Translations under genes and position numbers: made by a program
Part shown: positions 6,908 through 15,172 of the stretch, piece after piece
Numbering within the stretch: the stretch's first letter is position 1
Layout of the letters: every line of letters begins with the position of its first letter
NCBI GenBank assembly: GCA_049799955.1
Contig: JBARIW010000029.1
Span: forward strand, 57,201-121,200
Length of the DNA: 64,000 nucleotides
Source of the DNA: JBGTFE01 sp049799955
Lineage (GTDB): Bacteria; Acidobacteriota; Blastocatellia; Pyrinomonadales; Pyrinomonadaceae
Reading direction: 5' to 3'
Notes under the pieces: generated by a model
Seen by the model: only the letters and a program-made list of their open reading frames with translations
Told to the model about the DNA's origin: nothing
Databases searched by the model: none

Positions 6908-9691
6908 TTAGCGGTCGCCCTTTATCGGAACATCGATTAACACCGCATCGACCGGAGCGAAATCTACGTTCATGTCGTTTTCGACAAAGACTACCTGCGG
7001 CGCGAAAGTGTATTTCTTCGAGGCAGCCTCAATAACATAGGTTTGCCCGACGCTCACTTCGTCAAAGCGATAATAACCAAACGCGTTGGTAATCGCGCGG
7101 CGCGGATTGCCCTGCGCATCGGTTATCGTAACGTTTGCGCGTGAAACGCCTCTGCCGTTTGCCATAACTCTGCCGGAAACGCTGACGTTGGCGGCAGACG
7201 GAACGAGCGCTTGAATCTGCCACATTCCGCGCCCGTGCGTGGCGATTCTCACCTTACGAGTGGCAGACGGTTCGCCCGTTATTGCCAAATCGAAGACGGC
7301 GACACGCGGCAAGCCGGTTCCGAACGGAATCCAGTTTGCGCCCGAGTCGTGCGAAACATAAACGCCGATGTCAGTTCCCGCGTAAAGACGATTCGAATCG
7401 AGCGGGTCGATAACCAAACCGTTGACCGGAACCTGCGGAAGCCCGTTGTTTGCCGGAACCCACGTCGGCACGAGATTTGCGCCTTCCGGCAATTTGCCGG
7501 TGTCTGCAAAACTGCTTAAGGTCGTCGTTTTCCAGAGATTCGTAACGCCGAACGCCGCGAGCGCGACATAAGCCGTATTCGCATCCGTCGGCGAAATGGC
7601 GATGCGCCCGATAAAACTGTTCGGAATAACGTTCGAAGGGTCGAGATTAACCAGTGGACTAGCGCCCGTCGTCGTTCCGAAAAGGTTGCCGTTATTTTCT
7701 CCGACCATTCGGACGTTGTCGTTTTGCGGCGAAATCGCAATCGCGCTGATTGCTGCGCCCAACTGAATCGGTTCCTGACTAACTTTCGTCATCGTCGTTC
7801 CACCGTCGGCAGAGCGATAAAGCACGTCAGAGCCGAAATAGAGCGTGTTGAGCGGGCTGCCCGGACCTTGTTCCATCGGCGCGTAGAAAAGAATTGCCGA
7901 AGCCGCGCAGGTAAACCCGTTAGCGATTGAGCCGGCAAAACCGCATCCGTGAAGCGTCCAGCCGTTATCAACCGCCGTCGCCGTCGTCAGCGTTCGCGCG
8001 TAAGCCATCGCGTTCGTCTGATTGAAGTAAGTATGATACATCCTGACGTTCGTTGTATCCGCCGCATTCTGGTCAATTACCGTGTAACCGCCGTCGCCCG
8101 CGTCGGCGCGCGTCCATGTTCCGTCCGGTTTATAAAAATTCGTGCCGTTGTCCTGCGTTCCGCCGATGGTAAAATTCGGGTCGGTCGGGTGAACGGCGAT
8201 GCTCGTAAACTGCGTCGCGCGGAAAGTCGTATTATTCAGAGGCGTCCAGCTTACGCCGCTGTCGGTCGATTTATAAATACCGCCGTCAGAGCCGAAATAA
8301 AGCGTTGACGGAAGCGACGGCGCGACGGCAATCGTGTGCGAGTCGCTATGCAGACCGTTTGTGCTGGCGGTAAAAGATGTGCCGCCATTAATCGAGAAGC
8401 CGAACGTCAAAGTAGGCGAGCCGCCGAGATAAAGACGGTTCACATTGGTCGGGTCAACCGCTACGGCAATATCGTAGAAACACTGCGCGGTACAGAAATT
8501 GTTATCAATTCTCTGCGTCCACGTTGCTCCGCCGTCAATCGAACGCTGCACGGTTCCGCCGTTGAAACCCGATGCCGCGTAAACGGTAACAACTCCTGTT
8601 CCGCTGTCTCTGTGCAGAGCCAGCTCGGTTCGGGAATTGGTAGTTCCATTGCCTGCCGTAAATGTCCGCACGAAAGTCGGGCTTACTGCCGTAACAGCGT
8701 CGGTCGAGCGATAAACGCCGCCTTCGTTAAGCGCGAACGAGTCAGCCTCGGTTACGAGCACAAGGTCGGGATTGCCCGGGTCCATGACCATATCGACAAA
8801 AGCGCGGTCTTGCGCCGCCACCCCGGTAATAGTCATTTTAGTAAAAGTCGGTGTAGCGCTGAGCGCGTCCGTCGAGCGAAACACGCCGCGCGCCGCGAGT
8901 CCGGTCGTAGCCACGCCGCCGATGCCGCCGCTGCCTGACGCCGAAGTAACAAACATGATATTCGGATTGGTCGGATGCATGACGATTTTGCTGACCGAGC
9001 GACCGCTGAAAGTAGTCGCCGCTCCAAACGGTCCGGTAAGATTTGCCGTCGTGCTGGCATTATCGATTCGATAAATTCCCGCGCCGAAATAGCAGTCGCC
9101 GCAAAATCCGGCTTCGCCCGTTCCGACAAAAATCGTTTCCGGCTGCGAAGGGACGATAGCCACTGTATTAACTGCCAAACTCTGCGCGCTGTCGAGCAAA
9201 GGCGTCCACGTCGTTCCGCCATCGGTCGTGCGGTAAAGTCCGCCTTGCGCCGTTCCGACATAAACGATGTTAGGGTCTGTCGGGTGAACGGCGATTGCAA
9301 GCGTGCGTCCCGAGACGGGCGTTGTCGTGCCGCTGGTTTGCCCGTTCGGAATCGGATTCGGACCGATTTCCGTCCACGCCGACTGCGGCGCGGCGGTTCG
9401 CGCGAGCTGCGCTTCCTGCTCCTGCATTTTGCTGATAGCGCTTAATCGCAGCGCGGGATCAAACGGCTGGTCTTTTGTAACACCGCGAAGCATCCCGATA
9501 TTTTCGGCGCGGCGGAGCATATATTCCTCTTTGGAAATTTCCGGGTTGGTTTCCAGAAATTCGGGCATATCCGGGTCGCCGCCGACAATTTTCTCCTTGA
9601 TGCTCGCCACAACATCGGGATTTAAGTAGAAAAACAAGCCGAAAGCGCCTATTAGCAAAAACGGCATCACAAGAAACACTAATTTTTTCAT
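6908..9691 (-). CDS. Secreted BNR/sortilin-type beta-propeller protein with carboxypeptidase-like C-terminal domain
   Basis: The 927-residue protein has an uncleaved or cleavable N-terminal hydrophobic segment (about 4-23). Most of the chain is repeated BNR/VPS10-like blades with recurring phrases such as YRSTDGG, IYKSTDSG and HPTDPN. The last 100 residues form a carboxypeptidase-regulatory-like beta sandwich beginning near VSGRVMANGRG and containing AFGYYRFDEVSVG. It is probably exported and surface-bound. Enzymatic activity cannot be claimed, because sialidase or xyloglucanase active residues are not evident. CAGGAG lies eight bases before the ATG. It stands as a single-gene unit ending at the bidirectional terminator. 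Confidence 0.85.
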   Translation of the reverse strand: MKKLVFLVMPFLLIGAFGLFFYLNPDVVASIKEKIVGGDPDMPEFLETNPEISKEEYMLRRAENIGMLRGVTKDQPFDPALRLSAISKMQEQEAQLARTAAPQSAWTEIGPNPIPNGQTSGTTTPVSGRTLAIAVHPTDPNIVYVGTAQGGLYRTTDGGTTWTPLLDSAQSLAVNTVAIVPSQPETIFVGTGEAGFCGDCYFGAGIYRIDNASTTANLTGPFGAATTFSGRSVSKIVMHPTNPNIMFVTSASGSGGIGGVATTGLAARGVFRSTDALSATPTFTKMTITGVAAQDRAFVDMVMDPGNPDLVLVTEADSFALNEGGVYRSTDAVTAVSPTFVRTFTAGNGTTNSRTELALHRDSGTGVVTVYAASGFNGGTVQRSIDGGATWTQRIDNNFCTAQCFYDIAVAVDPTNVNRLYLGGSPTLTFGFSINGGTSFTASTNGLHSDSHTIAVAPSLPSTLYFGSDGGIYKSTDSGVSWTPLNNTTFRATQFTSIAVHPTDPNFTIGGTQDNGTNFYKPDGTWTRADAGDGGYTVIDQNAADTTNVRMYHTYFNQTNAMAYARTLTTATAVDNGWTLHGCGFAGSIANGFTCAASAILFYAPMEQGPGSPLNTLYFGSDVLYRSADGGTTMTKVSQEPIQLGAAISAIAISPQNDNVRMVGENNGNLFGTTTGASPLVNLDPSNVIPNSFIGRIAISPTDANTAYVALAAFGVTNLWKTTTLSSFADTGKLPEGANLVPTWVPANNGLPQVPVNGLVIDPLDSNRLYAGTDIGVYVSHDSGANWIPFGTGLPRVAVFDLAITGEPSATRKVRIATHGRGMWQIQALVPSAANVSVSGRVMANGRGVSRANVTITDAQGNPRRAITNAFGYYRFDEVSVGQTYVIEAASKKYTFAPQVVFVENDMNVDFAPVDAVLIDVPIKGDR

Positions 9692-9718
9692 TACAACTCC
9701 TGATAGAGAATCAATTTA

Positions 9719-9748
9719 GGTATAGGTATATAAAAATACTGTTGACAA
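9719..9748 (-). promoter_or_regulatory. Possible promoter of the propeller-protein gene
   Basis: On the minus strand TTGTCA (9743-9748) is followed after 18 nt by TATACC (9719-9724), about 28 bases before the ATG at 9691. A second TATACC overlaps the spacer (9725-9730). Confidence 0.45.
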
Positions 9749-9839
9749 TTTAATTTATGTTATCAGCAGAAAAATCGCAAGGGATTTTCTACGAGGATTG
9801 GTAGTAGAAATAAATTTTACAAAATTTAATAAACAATAA

Positions 9840-9871
9840 GACTCAGGCTTTTATCGATAAAAACCTGAGTC
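9840..9871 (-). terminator. Hairpin terminator downstream of the hemerythrin gene
   Basis: GACTCAGG (9840-9847) pairs with CCTGAGTC (9864-9871), and the stem continues through TTTTA/TAAAA around TCGA. It lies 22 bases after the hemerythrin stop. The T tract on the minus strand is weak (TTATTGTTT). Confidence 0.6.
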
Positions 9872-9893
9872 CCGGATTGTATTAAAACTTTTT

Positions 9894-10349
9894 TTACTTG
9901 CCCGCGCCGGCAGTCTGCGATTTTTTGAAGCTTTTCTTTTCTTCTTCCATCTGCTTGCCCAGTTCCTCTAAAGTCGCTTCGTCAAAAATCTCTTCGACTT
10001 TCGGGAACATTTTGCCTTCTTCTTCCTGAACGTGATGAGTGATGTCTTCCATCAAAACTTTCAGCTTCGGCTCAAATTTTTCGCTGTCTTCGGTTAAAGC
10101 CGAAAGCTCGCGCAGAAAAATCTTTGCCTGATGATGTTCTTCGATGCCTTCGAGCGTGATGTCTTCAAGTTCCTTTTCCTCTTTCAGCTTCGGATAGAAA
10201 ATCGTTTCCTCAATATGCGTGTGAACATCGAGCTCTGCTTTTATCTGCTCAAAAAGCTCTTTGTGTTCGCCTTCTTCGGTCGCCTTAACCTTTCCGAAAA
10301 GATGATTTACCTCATCGTGGTCTGCTTTCAAAAGTTCTATTGCGTTCAT
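9894..10349 (-). CDS. Hemerythrin-like HHE-domain protein
   Basis: The 151-residue alpha-helical protein carries the HHE signature: His11 in KADHDEV, HTHIEETIFYP (His45, Glu49), EEHHQAK (His73-74) and HHVQEEEGKMFP (His106-107). These residues bind a di-iron centre in the family, used for oxygen or nitric-oxide sensing, storage or iron-stress protection. The start is the ATG at 10349 because GAGGAG lies eight bases upstream; an 18-codon longer frame has no such site. The lysine-rich tail KKSFKKSQTAGAGK is unlikely to be structured. A hairpin terminator follows, so it is probably transcribed alone. Confidence 0.9.
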   Translation of the reverse strand: MNAIELLKADHDEVNHLFGKVKATEEGEHKELFEQIKAELDVHTHIEETIFYPKLKEEKELEDITLEGIEEHHQAKIFLRELSALTEDSEKFEPKLKVLMEDITHHVQEEEGKMFPKVEEIFDEATLEELGKQMEEEKKSFKKSQTAGAGK

Positions 10350-10516
10350 AATTTCTCCTCTGTTTCTTTTAATTTCTATAATTAAAGAATGTATTTGATA
10401 CATTCGCTCATTCGAAGTTTATGAACGGCAATCAGTGTGCCATCTTCAAGAGTCGGGAAAATGTTTGATTTTGAAACGATATTACAAGTAAAACTGAAAA
10501 GTGAAAAGATTAGTAA

Positions 10517-11935
10517 TCACACAAGTTTGTGTTGTTTGAGAGTTTGATATGCAAGATTTATTTCTTTCATTTTTTCTTCTGCGAGTTTGGCTATTTTGGG
10601 CGAAGTTTGCACTACTTTATCAGGGTGATAGCTTTTAACTTGCTCTCTATAAGCTGCAATGATTTGTTCCTTAGTCGCGCCTACTCTTATTTCTAATACT
10701 TCGTGAGCTAGTCTAACTGTTTCATCAACAATTGGTGTTGTTTGTTTCGTCTGTTTCTGATTATAACTTTGCCTGTAATTACTATTTCTATTTTGACTGT
10801 AATTTGTTCGTTGATGAGTCTCATTTACAGTTTTTCGTGTATCTTGCTTATCTAAGACTTCTCGATTAAATACATCAGTAAAAGTTTTTGCAACTGATAC
10901 ATTTGAAACTTGAAATTGGATATTCCAACCTGTATTAGACCTAAAATTGATTAAGCCATACTCTACAATAGGGAAAGCAGGATTATATTTATAGCGTCTA
11001 TCTGGTAAGCCGTTTACTCTCGTATGCTGATAAATATATTGCACAATTGTTGAGTCTTTCGGGGGAATTCCTCTTATAAGCTTACTGTCAGTTGAAAATG
11101 ACACGTCAAATGATTCGTAGGAAACTACACCATATTTCTTACCGTGCCAAACAAATATGAAATCAGGAAGAAAGTGAAGAGAAATACGGTTAGATTCCAA
11201 ACTCCAAGTTTCTACATCCGTTAGGATATAGGGCGGTGTTTGCTTCAAAACATCTGCGGGTTGATTTGTATCATTTGCGAATGTTTTTAATCGCCAAACT
11301 GTTGATGATTTTGAAAGAATTTCACACGCCTTTTTAATACTTGTAAACCGAGCCAAAGAGCTTCCCCAAAGTTGATAAAACAGAGGAAAAGTTCTTTTTC
11401 GTTTATCTGCTTTATAAGCTTTCCAAGATAAAAACAATAAGAGACAAAAAAGCCCAGTATTAATGAAAAATTCTAAAAGAACTAAGTTTTGTGCGATTGT
11501 AGAATCAGTTACAGCAAGCTTTATTCTTCCAAAGTTAATGAGAAAACAAATACCAACAAAGGTAGTTATTAATGTAATAAGCTGTATTACTAAAATTGAA
11601 TAAGATTGCTGAATTGTAGAGTTCAATTTATTTAGAAATTCAGCATTAGAACTATCAACGTAGCGCAAAGATTCTTTTGAATTTTGGGTTGATTCATTTG
11701 ATTCAGAAGTTGCAGAAGTAAAGTTTGAATTAAAATTATCTTTGCTCGTCTGCTTGGTAGAAGTATTTATTCTTTGTTTATAGTAAAAACCATTAGTCCC
11801 AAAATGAACATAAGTTGCTTTTGGAGTTTTTGAAATTCTTGCGCCTTTAACACCTGCTGAAACACCGATTCCTGATTTTGAGAAATTTAAGCGGAATATT
11901 CCGAAATTAACACTTTTGCGAAAGTAAAAACCCAT
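10517..11935 (-). CDS. DUF4236 membrane protein with C-terminal J-domain
   Basis: Residues 1-55 match DUF4236 (start MGFYFRKS, with RLNFSKSGIGVS and FGTNGFYY). Two hydrophobic segments lie at about 112-172. The middle is a soluble region without recognised motifs. Residues from about 405 to 470 form a DnaJ domain with the YHPDKV motif, so the protein may recruit DnaK at the membrane. The coding sequence is clearly richer in A and T than its neighbours and uses AT-rich codons, suggesting recent acquisition. DUF4236 alone is usually short, so the fusion is unusual. Function is unknown. Confidence 0.75.
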   Translation of the reverse strand: MGFYFRKSVNFGIFRLNFSKSGIGVSAGVKGARISKTPKATYVHFGTNGFYYKQRINTSTKQTSKDNFNSNFTSATSESNESTQNSKESLRYVDSSNAEFLNKLNSTIQQSYSILVIQLITLITTFVGICFLINFGRIKLAVTDSTIAQNLVLLEFFINTGLFCLLLFLSWKAYKADKRKRTFPLFYQLWGSSLARFTSIKKACEILSKSSTVWRLKTFANDTNQPADVLKQTPPYILTDVETWSLESNRISLHFLPDFIFVWHGKKYGVVSYESFDVSFSTDSKLIRGIPPKDSTIVQYIYQHTRVNGLPDRRYKYNPAFPIVEYGLINFRSNTGWNIQFQVSNVSVAKTFTDVFNREVLDKQDTRKTVNETHQRTNYSQNRNSNYRQSYNQKQTKQTTPIVDETVRLAHEVLEIRVGATKEQIIAAYREQVKSYHPDKVVQTSPKIAKLAEEKMKEINLAYQTLKQHKLV

Positions 11936-12112
11936 CTTCTTATATTGAGTTGTCTGATTGTAAGTTAAAGTAAAATAGCATCAACTTTGCTATAAAGTAA
12001 AGTCTAAGCATTTATGACCACTGTTAATATGCGGATTCCATATTATATTCGCTTAAATGCTTTTGTAAAAATATAAAATTTGTTAGACTTTCGGCAAAAC
12101 TAAAAATCTGTA

Positions 12113-12238
12113 ATGTTCCACAAAGGACAACAATTCGGCAATTACACTCTAATTCGCAAACTCGGACGAGGAGGCTTTGGAGAGGTATGGTTAGTTGAAA
12201 GTGAAAACTGTTCTCACTTCTCAGTTTTCACTTACTAA
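12113..12238 (+). pseudogene. N-terminal fragment of a Ser/Thr protein kinase gene
   Basis: An ATG at 12113 opens 41 codons encoding MFHKGQQFGNYTLIRKLG and then GRGGFGEVWLV, a textbook kinase glycine loop. After VES the frame runs into a hairpin repeat (12199-12233) and stops at 12238. No Lys, HRD or DFG motif follows in any frame, because the neighbouring oxidoreductase gene begins on the other strand. This is the remaining first 30 codons of a lost kinase gene. Confidence 0.75.
12199..12233. repeat. Hairpin repeat ending the kinase fragment
   Basis: AAGTGAAAACTG (12199-12210) and CAGTTTTCACTT (12222-12233) are perfect 12-bp inverted arms around TTCTCACTTCT. The words resemble the TTTTCAC hairpins before nuoD and nuoE. 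The right arm also encodes the last residues and stop codon of the convergent oxidoreductase. Confidence 0.85.
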
Positions 12239-13189
12239 AACTATCTTGCCGAACGCTTTTTCTTCGATAACCGCGTGATGCGCGGCAACGGCTTCCGCCA
12301 GCGGAAATGTTTTGCCGACAATCGGATTCAGAAATCCTTCGCTCAAGCCTTTGTGGATAGCTCGATATATTTCCCGCATTTCCGCCTCCGGCGCGTTGAA
12401 AAGCGCTATTCCGTAAACGGTCGCGTCTTTGCCCATAATCGCGCGCGGGTTAAAGTCCAGACTTCCGCGATTGCCGATAACGACGACGCGCCCGAACATC
12501 GCCAGAACGTCAAAATCCTTTTGCAGATTGTGATTGGCAAGCATTTCCAGAATGATGTCAACGCCTTTTCCTTCTGTAATCTGCTTGATTTCTTCCAGAT
12601 AATTTTCGTCCGAATGGTCGAGCGCAAAATCTGCGCCCTGCTCGCGCACAAGCCGCTTTCCTTCTTCCGAGCCTGCCGTCCCGATAATTTTCAAGCCCGC
12701 GTTTTTCGCCCACTGAATCGAAGCAATGCCGACGCCGCCCGACGCTCCGTGTATTAAAACAGTTTCGCCGGATTTTCCTTTCGCTTTTTGTAAAAGCGCG
12801 CGATAGCTCGTCGCGTATGGCACAAAAACGCCCGCGCCTTGCTCGAACGAAACGTTTTCAGGCAAAATCTGAACCTGATTTTCCTCGCACAAAGCAAATT
12901 CCGCGTAAGTTCCCGAAACGGAATCGGCTGTAAAAACACGGTCGCCGGCTTTTATGTTTTCGACGCGTTCGCCGACCGCTTCGACAACGCCCGCCGCGTC
13001 TTTACCCGGCGTATAAGGCAAATTCGGTTTCTGCGCGTAAAGCCCGCCGCGAATATATGTATCGACCGGATTAACGCCCGCCGCCCTGACACGCACCAAA
13101 ATTTGCGCCGCGCCGACCTCCGGCAGCGAAACTTCTTCCAGCCGCATCACTTCCGGCGCGCCGAATTCCCTGACAATTATTGCTTTCAT
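12221..13189 (-). CDS. NADPH:quinone oxidoreductase, zinc-independent MDR family
   Basis: The 322-residue protein is a medium-chain dehydrogenase/reductase: GroES-like N-terminal half (PGKDAAGVVEAVG near residue 42) and Rossmann half with GASGGVGIASIQWAK near 148. Catalytic zinc ligands are absent, as in QorA-type quinone reductases that use NADPH. The stop codon and the final codons (VSEN) lie in the right arm of the hairpin at 12199-12233, so the element has shaped its C-terminus. It is the last gene of a minus-strand run of redox genes starting at 21970, suggesting quinone or enal detoxification. Confidence 0.88.
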   Translation of the reverse strand: MKAIIVREFGAPEVMRLEEVSLPEVGAAQILVRVRAAGVNPVDTYIRGGLYAQKPNLPYTPGKDAAGVVEAVGERVENIKAGDRVFTADSVSGTYAEFALCEENQVQILPENVSFEQGAGVFVPYATSYRALLQKAKGKSGETVLIHGASGGVGIASIQWAKNAGLKIIGTAGSEEGKRLVREQGADFALDHSDENYLEEIKQITEGKGVDIILEMLANHNLQKDFDVLAMFGRVVVIGNRGSLDFNPRAIMGKDATVYGIALFNAPEAEMREIYRAIHKGLSEGFLNPIVGKTFPLAEAVAAHHAVIEEKAFGKIVLVSEN

Positions 13190-13202
13190 AATCTATAAAG
13201 AA

Positions 13203-13273
13203 TTTAGCCACGAAAGAACACGCGCATTTCACAAAATAATTTTCGTGTCCTTTCGTGTTTGTTCGTGGCTAAA
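13203..13273. repeat. Word-repeat hairpin, family B (about 10-nt word with TTCGTG)
   Basis: TTTAGCCACGAA on the left mirrors TTCGTGGCTAAA on the right; right-arm words TTTCGTGTCC, TTTCGTGTTT and GTTCGTGGCT run in 10-nt register. It fills the spacer between the oxidoreductase start and the thioredoxin stop. Related loci are 19197-19287 and 49697-49770. Confidence 0.88.
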
Positions 13274-13284
13274 AAATTAACTGA

Positions 13285-13614
13285 CTAAACGTATTGCTGA
13301 ATCATTTCCGCAAGCTTTTCGCGACTGATATTGCCGCCGACATAGCGTTCCTGTTCTTTTCCGTTTTTGAACAAAATGAGCGTCGGGATGCCGCGAATGC
13401 CGTATTGTTGCGGCACGTTCATATTTTCGTCAACGTTCATTTTGACGACGTTCGCCTTGCCTTCAAACTGCTCGGCAACCGCTTCGACCGTCGGCGCAAT
13501 CGCCCGGCAAGGTCCGCACCATTCCGCCCAGAAATCTACCAGAGTCGGCTTGTCCGAGCTGATAACGTCCGCTTCAAAATTCGTATCCGTAACTGCTTTT
13601 GTAAAATCTCCCAT
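13285..13614 (-). CDS. trxA: Thioredoxin
   Basis: This is a 109-residue canonical thioredoxin with active site WCGPC (Cys33, Cys36), FWAEW before it, and the cis-proline region GIRGIPTLILF. It reduces protein disulfides in the cytoplasm using thioredoxin reductase, which is not in the window. The ATG is preceded by AAGGAGAAAA, a good Shine-Dalgarno. It lies between OsmC and quinone reductase genes in a stress-defence run, so it may supply electrons to the peroxidases nearby. Confidence 0.96.
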   Translation of the reverse strand: MGDFTKAVTDTNFEADVISSDKPTLVDFWAEWCGPCRAIAPTVEAVAEQFEGKANVVKMNVDENMNVPQQYGIRGIPTLILFKNGKEQERYVGGNISREKLAEMIQQYV

Positions 13615-13690
13615 TGTTTTTCTCCTTAAAATCTAAATTATTGCGCTGCCTTGAAGCCGAAGCCGGCGGCAGTTCTTTATTTACTAACTA

Positions 13691-14116
13691 TTATACCAAA
13701 CTCGCCGTCAAATTGATTGGAGTTGCCGCCAGCGCCTTGCTGACCGGGCAAGCCTTTTTCACTTCTTCGGCAATTTTCAAAAAAGCCGCTTCTTCAATTC
13801 CTTCGACATCGGCTTTTGTTTCAAGGTCGATGCTTGTAATAGCAAAACCCGCATCGTCTTTGCCGAAATGAACTTTCGCGTTCGATTCGATGCCGTTCGC
13901 CTTATGACCTTCCTTTTCGAGCGTCGCGTTCAAAGCCATTGTGTAGCAACCCGCCAGAGCCGCGCCGATTAATTCCTCGGGATTCGTTCCCGGCTCGTCG
14001 CCCATTCGCGTGTTGAACGAAAACGCGCCTTCAAACGCGCCGCTGCCCAAAGCCATCGTCCCTTTCCCGTCTTTCAAACCGCCTTTCCAGGTTGCTTTCG
14101 CTGTTCTTATTGCCAT
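13691..14116 (-). CDS. OsmC-family peroxidase
   Basis: The 141-residue protein has the two conserved cysteines of OsmC/Ohr proteins (Cys57 in GAALAGCYTMAL, Cys123 in KKACPVSKAL) and the NPEELIGAALA motif typical of the OsmC branch. The family reduces organic hydroperoxides by a thiol mechanism, usually with a lipoyl or thiol donor. It sits 20 bases after the luciferase-like oxidoreductase gene and before trxA, in the same transcription direction. The OsmC rather than Ohr assignment is by motif resemblance. Confidence 0.9.
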   Translation of the reverse strand: MAIRTAKATWKGGLKDGKGTMALGSGAFEGAFSFNTRMGDEPGTNPEELIGAALAGCYTMALNATLEKEGHKANGIESNAKVHFGKDDAGFAITSIDLETKADVEGIEEAAFLKIAEEVKKACPVSKALAATPINLTASLV

Positions 14117-14136
14117 ATTTTCACCTCATTTTTTGA

Positions 14137-15168
14137 TTATTTAGCTGCCGCCGATTTTTCGTCGGCGTTTTCTTTCCAAATTTCAGCGACGATTTCATAT
14201 GAGCGCAGACGCTTTTCGTGGTCGAAAATCATCGCGTTTATCATCAATTCATCGGCGCTCGCTGCGTCCAGAATTTTCTCCAATCCCGCTTTTACCGTTT
14301 CAAGGTTTCCGATAATCGAGCCGCCCGTGCGCGACGCGACCAGAGCTTTTTCGCGCTCGTCCCAGATTTCGTCCATATCTTCGACCGGCGGCTGAATTTT
14401 GCCGGGCGTTCCGCGCACCAGATTCAAAAAAGACTGGTACTGCGAAGTCGCCAGAAAATTCGCTTCCGCGTCGGTTTCGGCGGCAATAACGTTTAGCGCC
14501 AGCATCGCGTAAGGCTTCTGCAAATCTTCCGAAGGCTCGAAATTTCTTCGATAAAGCTCAAGCGCGGGCAGAATATTTTCGGGCGAAAAATGCCCGGCGA
14601 AAGCGAACGGCAAACCTAATTTGCCCGCAAGCTGCGCCGAAAAACCGCTTGAGCCGAGCAGCCAAATCGGAACATTCAAACCGCCGCCCGGAACGGCTTG
14701 AACTTTTTGATTTTCGACCGGCTCCCCGAAGAAAAACCTTAATTCTTCCAACAATTCGGGAAAATCGTCGCCGTCCGTCTGCAAAGTTCGCCGCAGAGCG
14801 TGCGCCGTTACGCGGTCGCTTCCGGGCGCGCGTCCGAGTCCTAAATCAATCCGGTTCGGATAAATTGATTCGAGCGTTCCGAACTGCTCGGCGATAACGA
14901 GCGGCGCGTGATTCGGCAGCATAATTCCGCCCGCGCCGACGCGAATTTTCGACGTTCCGCCCGCGACAAATCCGATAACAACCGAAGTCGCCGCGCTCGC
15001 AATTCCGGTCATATTGTGATGTTCGGCAAGCCAGAAACGCTTATAACCTAGATTTTCAGCGTGTTGCGCTAAGTCAAGCGTATTTCGAAGCGCGTCGGCA
15101 GGCTTCGCGCCTTCAACAACCGGCGATAAATCCAAAACTGAAAACGGAATATTTGTAAAACTGCTCAT
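14137..15168 (-). CDS. Luciferase-like (LLM class) flavin-dependent oxidoreductase
   Basis: The 343-residue TIM-barrel protein shows hallmarks of the bacterial-luciferase-like family: AEHHNMTGIAS near residue 49, GAGGIMLPNHAPL, EQFGTLESIYPNRIDLGLGRAPGSD, and WLLGSSGFSAQLA. These proteins bind FMN or F420; an FMN monooxygenase or reductase close to YceB/LuxA-like proteins is likely. The substrate is unknown. It ends 20 bases before the OsmC gene and begins four bases before the preceding flavin oxidoreductase ends, consistent with one transcript. Confidence 0.87.
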   Translation of the reverse strand: MSSFTNIPFSVLDLSPVVEGAKPADALRNTLDLAQHAENLGYKRFWLAEHHNMTGIASAATSVVIGFVAGGTSKIRVGAGGIMLPNHAPLVIAEQFGTLESIYPNRIDLGLGRAPGSDRVTAHALRRTLQTDGDDFPELLEELRFFFGEPVENQKVQAVPGGGLNVPIWLLGSSGFSAQLAGKLGLPFAFAGHFSPENILPALELYRRNFEPSEDLQKPYAMLALNVIAAETDAEANFLATSQYQSFLNLVRGTPGKIQPPVEDMDEIWDEREKALVASRTGGSIIGNLETVKAGLEKILDAASADELMINAMIFDHEKRLRSYEIVAEIWKENADEKSAAAK

Positions 15169-15172
15169 AATT

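Noticed and set aside
8336..8938. 200-codon open frame on the plus strand inside the propeller gene
   Set aside because: Shadow of the minus-strand coding sequence; composition is Arg-rich, with no start signal or family resemblance.
10491..10511. Three AAAAGTG-like heptamers upstream of the DUF4236 gene end
   Set aside because: Only three imperfect units and no inverse arm; too short to separate from AT-rich background.
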